A stretch of 12,271 nucleotides of DNA from Candidatus Aenigmatarchaeota archaeon. GTDB taxonomy: Archaea > Aenigmatarchaeota > Aenigmatarchaeia > CG10238-14. The stretch covers positions 1 to 12,271 of the forward strand of contig JANXDN010000006.1 of assembly GCA_025058005.1 (NCBI GenBank), in the 5' to 3' direction. The number at the start of each line of letters is the position of its first letter. Positions within the stretch are counted from its first letter, which is position 1. Below are positions 1 through 5,924 of the stretch, in pieces. The position numbers were made by a program, and so were the translations under genes. The notes below the pieces were generated by a model. The model saw only the letters and a program-made list of their open reading frames with translations, made no database searches and had not been told where the DNA came from.

Positions 1-1
1 T

Positions 2-526
2 GTTGGCACAATCAGCTTAGTACTCGTAGAAAAAAACGAGACATCTATATGGACAGGTAAGCTTACTCTGCATGGAAAGGAGTATAGCATCTATATACTA
101 GAAGGTAAGAGACAGTTTCAAAGGAATGAATTGAAAGAAAAAGTAAGAGAATATTGTGACGAAAGAGATGAAAACTGTGTTAAAATAGCGAAGGGGATTG
201 GAAACAGGTTTTGTGAAAAAGTTTACGATCAATCTTGCAGAGAAAAAATATCAGAATTTTGCGAGCAAAATCCAGATGACCCAAGATGTAGAGCAATTGC
301 AAAAAACTTTTGCGCCAACAATACAGAAGATATAAGATGTAGGGATTTACTCAAAGAAGTTTGCAAAACAACACCAAACGACCCAAGATGTTTAGAGTAT
401 TGCGAACAAAACCCAGAGTTGTGTAAAATACATATAAAAACTGAGATTAAAGAAAAAATAAGAGAAAGATTGCAAAGAACTGAAGAAACAAGACGAGTAA
501 ATAAAGCGATGGTGCAGGAGAGATGA
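2..526 (+). CDS. Cysteine-pair repeat protein, probably exported (5'-truncated)
   Basis: The frame is open from base 2 to the stop at 524-526, so the gene begins left of the window; the TTG at 131 lies inside this frame and is probably not the start. The visible 174 residues begin with a beta-rich stretch (about residues 1-43) containing one sequon, N-E-T. Then come 12 cysteines in six pairs (residues 52-141) and a basic, helical tail rich in Lys, Arg and Glu (about 142-174). The central cysteines follow a 17-residue period, C-x8-C-x7, with the recurring motif C-x-x-N-P-x-D-P-R-C. Regular Cys pairs suggest disulfide-stapled helices, hence an oxidising, extracellular setting, but any signal peptide is off-window. 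Metal binding is an alternative. The stop overlaps the next gene's ATG by ATGA, implying coupled translation. I do not recognise a characterised family. Confidence 0.8.
   Translation, partial: VGTISLVLVEKNETSIWTGKLTLHGKEYSIYILEGKRQFQRNELKEKVREYCDERDENCVKIAKGIGNRFCEKVYDQSCREKISEFCEQNPDDPRCRAIAKNFCANNTEDIRCRDLLKEVCKTTPNDPRCLEYCEQNPELCKIHIKTEIKEKIRERLQRTEETRRVNKAMVQER
155..424 (+). repeat. Tandem 17-residue Cys-pair protein repeat
   Basis: This part encodes six C-x6-8-C pairs. Cysteines at residues 87, 104 and 121 of the visible protein are exactly 17 apart, and each is followed eight residues later by another Cys (96, 113, 130). The preceding unit (71/79) and the flanking pairs (52/59, 134/141) are shortened variants. 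The DNA copies have diverged, so this is an old protein-level repeat, not a recent duplication. Confidence 0.8.
511..514 (+). promoter_or_regulatory. Probable ribosome binding site for the 523 gene
   Basis: GGTG, matching the archaeal anti-SD core, lies 8 nt before the ATG at 523, inside the end of the upstream gene. A second purine run, AGGAG at 516-520, is only 2 nt from the ATG and is probably too close. The arrangement suits translational coupling across the ATGA overlap. Confidence 0.4.
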
Positions 527-735
527 AGGCGGCGATTTTGATTGCTTCTTTCCTTTTGGTTTTATCTGGTTTTTTATTTTGGAGATTTTATAGCAAAACT
601 CTAGTGCCACAAACATCTCAAACGCAAGCAGTAGAAAACATGTTTGAAGAACAGGCGAATGCATTAGTAGAGGAAGAAGTCGGCCAAGTAGTAGAAAACA
701 TTACTCAAGAGGATATAGAAGCGCTACTCGAATAG
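523..735 (+). CDS. Small single-span membrane or exported protein
   Basis: The product is 70 residues. Residues 2-20 form one hydrophobic segment (K-A-A then I/L/V/F-rich, with W and F at its end), followed by R/K residues and a polar tail carrying many Glu and ending in an acidic helix (about residues 38-70). It could be a membrane-anchored small protein or a precursor with an uncleaved signal anchor. The charge pattern (K2 before, R21 and K25 after) does not settle the orientation. The ATG overlaps the stop of the Cys-repeat gene by ATGA, so the two are probably co-translated and may act together at the membrane. No family recognised; no catalytic motif seen. The tail contains one sequon, N-I-T, which could be used if the tail is outside. 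Confidence 0.65.
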   Translation: MKAAILIASFLLVLSGFLFWRFYSKTLVPQTSQTQAVENMFEEQANALVEEEVGQVVENITQEDIEALLE

Positions 736-750
736 GTTTTTTATTTTTTT
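736..750 (+). terminator. T-rich tract, possible archaeal terminator
   Basis: Immediately after the TAG at 733-735 the plus strand carries two T runs (737-742 and 744-751). Archaeal RNA polymerase can terminate on U-rich tracts without a hairpin. The same stretch also overlaps the promoter region of the next gene, so the T richness may serve that instead. Confidence 0.35.
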
Positions 751-756
751 TACACA

Positions 757-764
757 TTTATTTA
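757..764 (+). promoter_or_regulatory. Candidate box A (TATA) before the OB-fold gene
   Basis: TTTATTTA resembles the archaeal TATA element. Its centre at about 760 predicts a transcription start near 785. That fits a leaderless message beginning at the second in-frame ATG (784) better than the first (769), so it bears on the choice of start. The region is so T-rich that a chance match is easy. Confidence 0.35.
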
Positions 765-768
765 TTTT

Positions 769-1509
769 ATGGAAGTTAAGAGAATGGTCGCTGTAAAGGC
801 AAATATTTCTGATATATTAAATTCTACCTTTATCAAAAAGGATGGTTTAGAGCCGAGTTATGTTTTAACTAACATAGGTATGAAAATAGGTAAAGTTAAA
901 CTCATCGGCACAGTTGTGGACAAGTTCGTTAGCGAAAATGGAAATTATTCTACTATAACTATTGATGACGAATCAGGCAACATAAGAGTTAAAGTTTTCA
1001 GAGAAGATGTGAGTATACTTGATAACATAGAGATTGGAGATATGGTTGTGGTAGTAGGTAAGATTAAACAGTATGCAGATGAAATATACGTAATTCCTAA
1101 TTTTGTAAGAAAGGTTTTGGACCCTAATGTTTTTACATTACACAAGCTAGAAGTGCTAAAGGAGTTTTGTGAGCAAAAAAGCATTTTCGACTTGGTTTAT
1201 AACCAAAAAGACAATTTTGCCGATTTAGAAGAGCTGAAAAATTTTATGTTAAAAGAATACTTGATTGAAGAAGAAAGAATAAGTAGCATAATAGAGTTAA
1301 TGAGTGTTAAAGACAAAAAGTTTGAAAAGGAGTATAAATCTTTAATAATTGAAAAAATAAAAGAGTTGGATGCTGGTAAAGGTGTGGAACTGGCAAGACT
1401 TGCCCAAGAGGTAAGTGTGCCTATAGAAATACTAAGCAGTACAATAAATGAATTGCTTGAGGAAGGTACATGCTACGAGCCGTTACCTGGTTTAATAAAG
1501 TTGGTGTGA
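769..1509 (+). CDS. RPA32-like OB-fold single-stranded DNA-binding protein
   Basis: The 246-residue product has the layout of archaeal RPA-associated OB-fold proteins. A short N-terminal arm contains K-A-N-I-S-D-I-L. One OB-fold (about residues 41-117) shows the strand pattern K-L-I-G-T-V-V, Y-S-T-I-T-I-D-D, I-R-V-K-V-F, D-M-V-V-V-V-G-K-I and E-I-Y-V-I-P-N-F. A helical linker follows, then a C-terminal winged-helix-like domain (about 188-246). The expected role is binding single-stranded DNA in replication and repair, perhaps with RPA partners not in this window. The ATG at 784 (residue 6) is an alternative start: GGAAG lies 8 nt before it and the candidate TATA element is better spaced for it. 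The aIF2 beta gene follows after 1 nt, implying one transcript. Family-level confidence is good; whether it is the main RPA or an accessory subunit is not decidable here. Confidence 0.78.
   Translation: MEVKRMVAVKANISDILNSTFIKKDGLEPSYVLTNIGMKIGKVKLIGTVVDKFVSENGNYSTITIDDESGNIRVKVFREDVSILDNIEIGDMVVVVGKIKQYADEIYVIPNFVRKVLDPNVFTLHKLEVLKEFCEQKSIFDLVYNQKDNFADLEELKNFMLKEYLIEEERISSIIELMSVKDKKFEKEYKSLIIEKIKELDAGKGVELARLAQEVSVPIEILSSTINELLEEGTCYEPLPGLIKLV
1503..1506 (+). promoter_or_regulatory. Probable ribosome binding site for aIF2 beta
   Basis: GGTG sits 4 nt before the ATG at 1511 and overlaps the last codons of the upstream gene. Together with the 1-nt spacing this supports translation of both genes from one message. 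Confidence 0.4.
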
Positions 1510-1510
1510 G

Positions 1511-1921
1511 ATGAAGGAATACGAGAAAATGCTCGAGGAGGCTTTAAGCAAGCTTTCAGGAGAGAGTAAGTTGGATGTAAGGTTAGAAATACCTAAACCT
1601 GAAGTGATTATTTCTGGTAATAGGACTTTTATAAACAATTTTGGTGAAATTGCGAGTATTATAAGAAGAAAACCAGAACATATGCTAAAGTTTTTATCAA
1701 AAGAGCTAGCTTCTCCTGCGCACATAGAAGGTGGGAGGGCTATTTTTCAAGGAAAGTTGTATGCAAACCTAATAGAAAAAAAATTAGAGTCTTACTACAA
1801 AGAGTTCTTGTATTGTCCTGAGTGTAAAAAGCCTGACACACAAATAATAAAGCAAGATAGAATTTCTATATTGAAATGTGAAGCGTGTGGTGCAAAAACA
1901 CCTATAAGGCAAATAAAATAA
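1511..1921 (+). CDS. Archaeal translation initiation factor aIF2 subunit beta
   Basis: The 136-residue length and layout match aIF2 beta. The N-terminal helix Y-E-K-M-L-E-E-A (about residues 4-11) is of the kind that contacts aIF2 gamma. A central alpha/beta domain (about 24-98) carries the family-typical R-T-F-I-N-N-F and I-I-R-R-K-P-E-H segments. The C-terminal zinc ribbon has four cysteines (C102-x2-C105 and C123-x2-C126) within Y-C-P-E-C-K-K-P-D-T and L-K-C-E-A-C-G-A. As part of the aIF2 heterotrimer (alpha, beta, gamma) it helps deliver initiator Met-tRNA to the small ribosomal subunit in the cytoplasm. All four zinc ligands are present and the gene looks intact. It lies 1 nt after the RPA-like gene and probably shares its promoter. 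The related aIF5-type proteins share these domains, but the short form following a gamma-binding helix favours aIF2 beta. Confidence 0.93.
   Translation: MKEYEKMLEEALSKLSGESKLDVRLEIPKPEVIISGNRTFINNFGEIASIIRRKPEHMLKFLSKELASPAHIEGGRAIFQGKLYANLIEKKLESYYKEFLYCPECKKPDTQIIKQDRISILKCEACGAKTPIRQIK
1814..1888 (+). other. Zinc ribbon of aIF2 beta
   Basis: This stretch encodes C102-P-E-C105 and C123-E-A-C126, 17 residues apart, a Cys4 zinc-binding ribbon typical of the aIF2 beta/eIF5 C-terminus. Confidence 0.9.
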
Positions 1922-1924
1922 CGA

Positions 1925-1934
1925 ATTTAATTGA
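1925..1934 (+). promoter_or_regulatory. Candidate box A for the Ig/beta-helix gene
   Basis: An AT-rich element with core TTTAATTG is centred about 25 nt before the ATG at 1954. That spacing fits a leaderless transcript, and no Shine-Dalgarno-like motif is visible before this ATG. The flanking gap is almost wholly A/T, so the match is weak evidence. Confidence 0.35.
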
Positions 1935-1953
1935 ATAAAAATAATTATTAAAT

Positions 1954-3474
1954 ATGAGAGTTTTTTTGTTGGTCATGCTAATAGTCTTTTTTAGTTTGAT
2001 GTTTTCCAAGGGTTTGGAAGAGGTTCAAACTTATGTGAATGAAAGTCAAGAAAATTCGTTTTCAGAAAAATTTGTGTTGGAAATAAAACCATACTATTTT
2101 TTTGGCGAAAAGTTTTCTTTTAATTTTTCTTGTAACTGCACTGATTTTCTTCTAAGCTTACTCGATGAATCGTTAAACTATAAAGCTAATGCAACTGAAA
2201 ATCTCACACTTGAATTTCCCCCTGGAAAGTATTATTTGGAAGCCAACATTTCTGGAGAACGTGTGTATTTAGCCCAATTTGAAATTATAGCGTCAGAAGT
2301 AAAAGTTTATCCAAGAATATTGTTTGTGAATGATAGCTTGTATATTGAGGTTAGAGATTATATTGGCAAAAATTTTGAAATAATAATCGAGCCATCTGGA
2401 AGCATATATAATTTTATAGCTCTTAACGAAACTTCGAAATTTTCATTAAAAATGGAGCAAAGTGGAAATTATACTATTCTGATAGATAATAAGAGTTTTG
2501 AAATAGAGGTTCTACCTTATTTAAATGCAAAAAAAGAGTTAAAAATAATTTTTGATGAGGAAAAATTTTTTGCAAATAAAACAATTAACTATAAAGTGAG
2601 TGGCTCTCCTCATACAGAATTTAAATTAAGCATTTTAAGAGATGTTATCTTTTTCCAAATTTTTGGAGCAACCGATGAAAATGGTGTTTATGCTGGGAAC
2701 TTTACTTTAAATAATGAAGGAAATTACACTTTGATGTTAGAATATGACAATACAAGCAAAGAATATGAGTTTTTTGTTCAAAATATAGAAGTAAAACTGG
2801 AGATTATAGAAATGCAAAAAGTCTATTGTGAGAATGTCTCCTTTTTAATAAAAGGTTCTGATAATACCGACTTTCACCTCTATTTCACTAGTGGAAATTA
2901 CACCAAAGTATACTCGCTTAAAACAAACTCTAGCGGTTTTCACTATTTTGAAGATAAATTTGAAGATGGAAAGTATAAAGTATATTTGATTGTGGAAGAT
3001 TTTAATGAAAGTAGAGAATTTGATGTAATGTGTGTTGAAATGAAAGAAACTGATTTTATTGGTGATAACAGCTATGTAGAATTGAGTGAAGATATATTTT
3101 CGGATGATGTTGGTTTAAAGGTGTATGGGAAAAATGTAACAATAAAATGCAACGGTAGAAAAATTGTAAGTAAAATAGGAATAAACGTTAAAAACTCTAG
3201 TGATGTTTTTATTGATGGTTGTTTCTTTGAAAAAAATTATTTTGCCTTGTTGGTTGAAAACTCTGAAAATTTGAGATTGAGTAATATCATTGCAGCAAAC
3301 AACTCTAACGGCATAATAATCAAGCGATCAAAAAATGTGGAAGTTGTTGATAGCATCTTAGAAGAAAATGATTTTTATGGCTTGCTGTTTTTTAATGTAG
3401 AAAATCCTTTGGTGAAAAATACAAAAGTTAAAACACAAACTAATATGGAAGTTTTGGCGAAATTGAAAGATTAA
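1954..3474 (+). CDS. Secreted Ig-like and beta-helix (NosD-type) surface protein
   Basis: The 506-residue product starts with a clear signal peptide (M-R-V then a hydrophobic core to about residue 18). About four beta-sandwich modules of roughly 85 residues follow (about 27-112, 113-187, 190-277, 280-358). Each ends in a G-[KN]-Y strand: G-K-Y-Y-L-E, G-N-Y-T-I-L, G-N-Y-T-L-M, G-K-Y-K-V-Y. Residues about 366-497 form short beta-helix rungs of the NosD/pectate-lyase type, entered by the motif I-K-C-N-G-R-K-I and continuing with repeated N-S-x-[DE]-[VL]-x-[IL] turns. Many N-x-S/T sequons imply an N-glycosylated extracellular location. No C-terminal membrane span or anchor is seen, so it may be released, held by partners, or shortened at its 3' end. 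Binding of carbohydrate or surface polymer is a common role for such folds, but no catalytic residues can be assigned. Confidence 0.78.
   Translation: MRVFLLVMLIVFFSLMFSKGLEEVQTYVNESQENSFSEKFVLEIKPYYFFGEKFSFNFSCNCTDFLLSLLDESLNYKANATENLTLEFPPGKYYLEANISGERVYLAQFEIIASEVKVYPRILFVNDSLYIEVRDYIGKNFEIIIEPSGSIYNFIALNETSKFSLKMEQSGNYTILIDNKSFEIEVLPYLNAKKELKIIFDEEKFFANKTINYKVSGSPHTEFKLSILRDVIFFQIFGATDENGVYAGNFTLNNEGNYTLMLEYDNTSKEYEFFVQNIEVKLEIIEMQKVYCENVSFLIKGSDNTDFHLYFTSGNYTKVYSLKTNSSGFHYFEDKFEDGKYKVYLIVEDFNESREFDVMCVEMKETDFIGDNSYVELSEDIFSDDVGLKVYGKNVTIKCNGRKIVSKIGINVKNSSDVFIDGCFFEKNYFALLVENSENLRLSNIIAANNSNGIIIKRSKNVEVVDSILEENDFYGLLFFNVENPLVKNTKVKTQTNMEVLAKLKD
3049..3444 (+). other. Right-handed beta-helix domain (NosD-like rungs)
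   Basis: Residues about 366-497 show short repeats of roughly 20-25 residues with alternating hydrophobics and Asn/Ser turns: G-I-N-V-K-N-S-S-D-V-F-I, A-L-L-V-E-N-S-E-N-L-R-L, G-I-I-I-K-R-S-K-N-V-E-V, G-L-L-F-F-N-V-E-N-P-L-V. There are only about five rungs, fewer than in typical enzymes of this fold. Confidence 0.7.
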
Positions 3475-3478
3475 ATTT
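3471..3478 (+). promoter_or_regulatory. Candidate box A for the triplicated-Cys gene
   Basis: TTAAATTT is centred about 26 nt before the ATG at 3501 and overlaps the stop of the preceding gene. A second TATA-like match, AAATATAA at 3483-3490, is too close to the ATG to give a start upstream of it. No Shine-Dalgarno motif is visible, so a leaderless message is possible; read-through from the upstream gene is equally possible. Confidence 0.3.
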
Positions 3479-3500
3479 TTAGAAATATAAAAAAATCTTC

Positions 3501-4757
3501 ATGAAAAACATTACTATTTTTTTAGCAATTTTAATTTTCATACCTATTGTTCTTAGTATAGAGTGCGCATTAAGAGCTAGTTCTTGCAATAGCGGTGAGT
3601 TTTGTCTTTTTTCGAGATATCAAGAAAACAATAGCCATGTAGGCAATTGTTCTGCCTATTCGTTTTTAACCTGCTGCTCTGACCCTTATCTCAAAAAGGT
3701 GGAGATAAAATCTTATTGTGGTATAGGTGAAAATGGTACCATAGCGATGTTTAATTATACAAATGCTCATGCAGAAATCTATGACGCTAACAATTATGTT
3801 TATAAAGTATGCGTCAGTTGCCCTTGGATTTGCACTTTAAGAAATAATTGCCTATCTGGTGAGTATGCAATAGCTTCATTGAATGCTACTACAAATTCTC
3901 ATGTAGCATCACCTGGTTATTATGGAAATCAAGTCTGTTGTAAACGAGAGAATATATCGCCTAGTTACTCTAATCTTGGGCAAAACTCTAGCTCTGTTGA
4001 ATGGGGTGGTGCAGTGAAGCTTTATGCCTACTGGCAGGATAATGGTAACCTGTCTTATGCAATTTTATCAACCAATGAAACAGGTGCTTGGGAAAACAAA
4101 AGTGTCTACAACTCTCCTATAAATATAAATGCTAATAGTGGTTGGAGTAATTTTACTTGGCAAAATTCTTCTGTGTATGGTGGAGTTACAGTTGCGTGGA
4201 AAATCTATGCCAATGATAGTTGCGGTAATTGGAGGGAAACAAGTGTAAACACGTTTACCATCAATCAGATAATTTCATACCAAATTTCGCCCAAATTAAG
4301 TGAAGGTATATTTTTCACTAGTTTAAATGGATCAAAATATAACTTGCAAGAGAATATCAACATAAATAGTTGGAACAATGCTACGTGGAATTATAATCAC
4401 ACTCCACAACCTGGGGACAAAAAAACTTTGTATTGGTTGTATAACTCTGGAAATACTCCGCAAGACTTTTGTTTAAAGGCTAACACAAACTTGCTTTGTT
4501 CTACAGGTGGATGTATTGGGAATTATATCTCTGCTAATAGCATAGCGTGGCAAAATTCAACTACCAATAGCGAAACTGAACCTTCATTTGATACAACAAA
4601 AAGATTAAGCACTAGTTATGTAAAAATAGCCCAAAATGTTTTGCCAAATCAATATGTTTATTTCAGATTTTGGCTTTTCGGAGAAACTTATAAACCTTCT
4701 GGTGTTTACAACACAACTTTTACAATCAAAAATGTCCTAGTAGGACAAAGTTGCTAA
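3501..4757 (+). CDS. Secreted surface protein with triplicated Cys module
   Basis: The 418-residue product has a signal peptide (about residues 1-20; hydrophobic core I-T-I-F-L-A-I-L-I-F, probable cleavage before E21-C22). Three related Cys modules follow (about 22-59, 73-107, 111-147) sharing G-E, N-[SA]-H-[VA] and a closing Y-x(4,5)-C-C or similar. Residues about 150-257 form an Ig-like domain with the W-S-N-F-T-W-Q-N-S-S and I-Y-A-N-D-S-C-G-N-W pattern common in archaeal exoproteins. The C-terminal 160 residues are beta-rich, contain W-N-N-A-T-W-N-Y-N and four cysteines, and end in a final Cys. Sequons are frequent. There is no transmembrane anchor, so it is probably secreted or held at the surface by partners. 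It follows the Ig/beta-helix gene by 26 nt, and the two may form one surface-protein unit. The 3' end overlaps the convergent coiled-coil gene by 21 nt. Confidence 0.75.
   Translation: MKNITIFLAILIFIPIVLSIECALRASSCNSGEFCLFSRYQENNSHVGNCSAYSFLTCCSDPYLKKVEIKSYCGIGENGTIAMFNYTNAHAEIYDANNYVYKVCVSCPWICTLRNNCLSGEYAIASLNATTNSHVASPGYYGNQVCCKRENISPSYSNLGQNSSSVEWGGAVKLYAYWQDNGNLSYAILSTNETGAWENKSVYNSPININANSGWSNFTWQNSSVYGGVTVAWKIYANDSCGNWRETSVNTFTINQIISYQISPKLSEGIFFTSLNGSKYNLQENININSWNNATWNYNHTPQPGDKKTLYWLYNSGNTPQDFCLKANTNLLCSTGGCIGNYISANSIAWQNSTTNSETEPSFDTTKRLSTSYVKIAQNVLPNQYVYFRFWLFGETYKPSGVYNTTFTIKNVLVGQSC
3564..3941 (+). repeat. Threefold Cys/NxH protein module
   Basis: Copies at residues 22-59, 73-107 and 111-147 share the order Cys, G-E, [MSL]-F or A-S, N-[SA]-H-[VA], Y, then C-C (C-V-x-C in copy 2). 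The anchors are N-N-S-H-V-G, T-N-A-H-A-E and T-N-S-H-V-A. The copies are divergent in DNA, so the duplication is old. Confidence 0.65.
4734..4746. terminator. Palindrome at convergent gene ends, possible two-way terminator
   Basis: GTCCTAGTAGGAC has 6-nt arms around one base and can fold as a 5-bp stem with a 3-nt loop. On the minus strand it is followed one base later by a T5 run; on the plus strand a T5 run follows about 11 nt downstream. It lies inside the 3' ends of both convergent genes, a sensible place to stop both transcripts. The stem is short, and archaeal termination does not need hairpins. Confidence 0.35.
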
Positions 4758-5924
4758 TTTTTGTTCAAAAATTTCTTTTATTTCATTGTTTTGGTAATAC
4801 TCCCAAGCGTTCTTCAGCCAATATAATGTTTTTTTGAATAATTCTTGTGTATAATTGTCCCACATATTAAGCTGTGACATTTTGTTTTTAATCATATCTA
4901 TTTCACCAAGAATTTTTACTATTTCTTCTTTTGTCGAAGACATTAATAGCATATTGATAAGTTGTAAAAACTTTATTTGTAAGTGCATGTGATTTTCTTT
5001 GCTTGGTAAACTTGTTTTTAATGAGTTTATTAACATCACAATTTCGCTGGTTGTATTAACTAGTTTTTGTTTTTCAGCTTCTATTTCTTTTTTCGCATCA
5101 ACCTTTGTTTGCTCTATAATAGTTTTTAACTCAACCAAATAGTTTTTGTTTAATTCTTGCATGTTTTTTTTCACCATCTCTTCTATAAGTTTTTGCGCTC
5201 CATCTTTTTCTATTAATTTTGGTACTTTGAGACTTATGCTATCAAGCATTTTAACTAAATCCACTGTTAAATCATCAAGCTTTTGCACTTTAGCTTTCAT
5301 GTTTTCAACATCTTTAATTTTGCTCTCCATCTCAGTAAATATAGTTTCTGTTTTCCCAGCTAATCTATCCACATACATTTTTGCGTCATCTATCATTTGA
5401 ATTTTTTCATTCAGTTTGTTATACATGGAAATCAAATTGTCCAAGCTTTTTATTTTTTCAAGTATAACTCTCAGGGATTGATTATCCCTTTTCAACACGG
5501 CTATTATAGCTTTTAAAGCTTCTATATCTGTTTGTAGCTTTAAAATCTCTGCCTCTTTTTTTTGCAATTCTTTGCCAAATTTTTCAGGTTGTATCTCGCT
5601 AACAACTTGTATTGTTTTTTCAATTTTTGCTTCTAAAGAAGTGAAATTTCTATCAAGTTCTAAAAAGGAAGATCTTAACTCACCTATTTCTTCAGACAAT
5701 CTTGCCATTCTTTCATTTATATCATCTTTAATGCTTTCAAAAACAGAAAATCTTCCCTCAAGTTTTTCAACTCTTAAAAGTAAATCTAAGGAGTTAACTT
5801 CAGATTTTTCCTGTGTTTTGACATTTTTCTCATTTTCTTTAACTTGCTGCACAGGTATTTCTTTTGTCACACCATATCTTGCTTTTAATTCTTCCTTTTT
5901 ATCATTTTTCTTCGGTAAAATCAT
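4737..5924 (-). CDS. Coiled-coil protein coupled to the giant membrane ATPase
   Basis: The 395-residue product has no signal peptide or membrane span and is probably cytoplasmic. A basic, polar N-terminus (about 1-43) precedes heptad-rich helices (about 44-230), with segments such as L-L-L-R-V-E-K-L-E and I-G-E-L-R-S-S-F-L-E-L. More helices follow, ending in a compact-looking C-terminal bundle (about 310-395) that contains W355, W369 and W374. Its ATG overlaps the ATPase stop as ATGA, so the two are almost certainly one operon with coupled translation. Because the ATPase tail is cytoplasmic and also helical, a direct scaffold or adaptor role is a reasonable inference. The layout loosely recalls helical accessory subunits of archaellum or secretion machines, but I see no defining motif and assign no family. 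The 3' end overlaps the convergent surface gene by 21 nt. Confidence 0.8.
   Translation of the reverse strand: MILPKKNDKKEELKARYGVTKEIPVQQVKENEKNVKTQEKSEVNSLDLLLRVEKLEGRFSVFESIKDDINERMARLSEEIGELRSSFLELDRNFTSLEAKIEKTIQVVSEIQPEKFGKELQKKEAEILKLQTDIEALKAIIAVLKRDNQSLRVILEKIKSLDNLISMYNKLNEKIQMIDDAKMYVDRLAGKTETIFTEMESKIKDVENMKAKVQKLDDLTVDLVKMLDSISLKVPKLIEKDGAQKLIEEMVKKNMQELNKNYLVELKTIIEQTKVDAKKEIEAEKQKLVNTTSEIVMLINSLKTSLPSKENHMHLQIKFLQLINMLLMSSTKEEIVKILGEIDMIKNKMSQLNMWDNYTQELFKKTLYWLKNAWEYYQNNEIKEIFEQKLATLSY

Noticed and set aside
131-526. Complete 131-residue gene starting with TTG at 131
   Set aside because: The same frame is open without a stop back to base 2 and reads as plausible protein, so the gene is 5'-truncated at the edge and the TTG (Leu) is more likely internal.
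392-664. Minus-strand 90-residue hydrophobic frame over the Cys-repeat and small membrane genes
   Set aside because: It is antisense to two coupled genes, and its hydrophobic look arises from antisense reading of A-rich codons.
3483-3490. AAATATAA as the promoter of the triplicated-Cys gene
   Set aside because: It is only about 14 nt from the ATG, so the predicted transcription start would fall inside the coding region.
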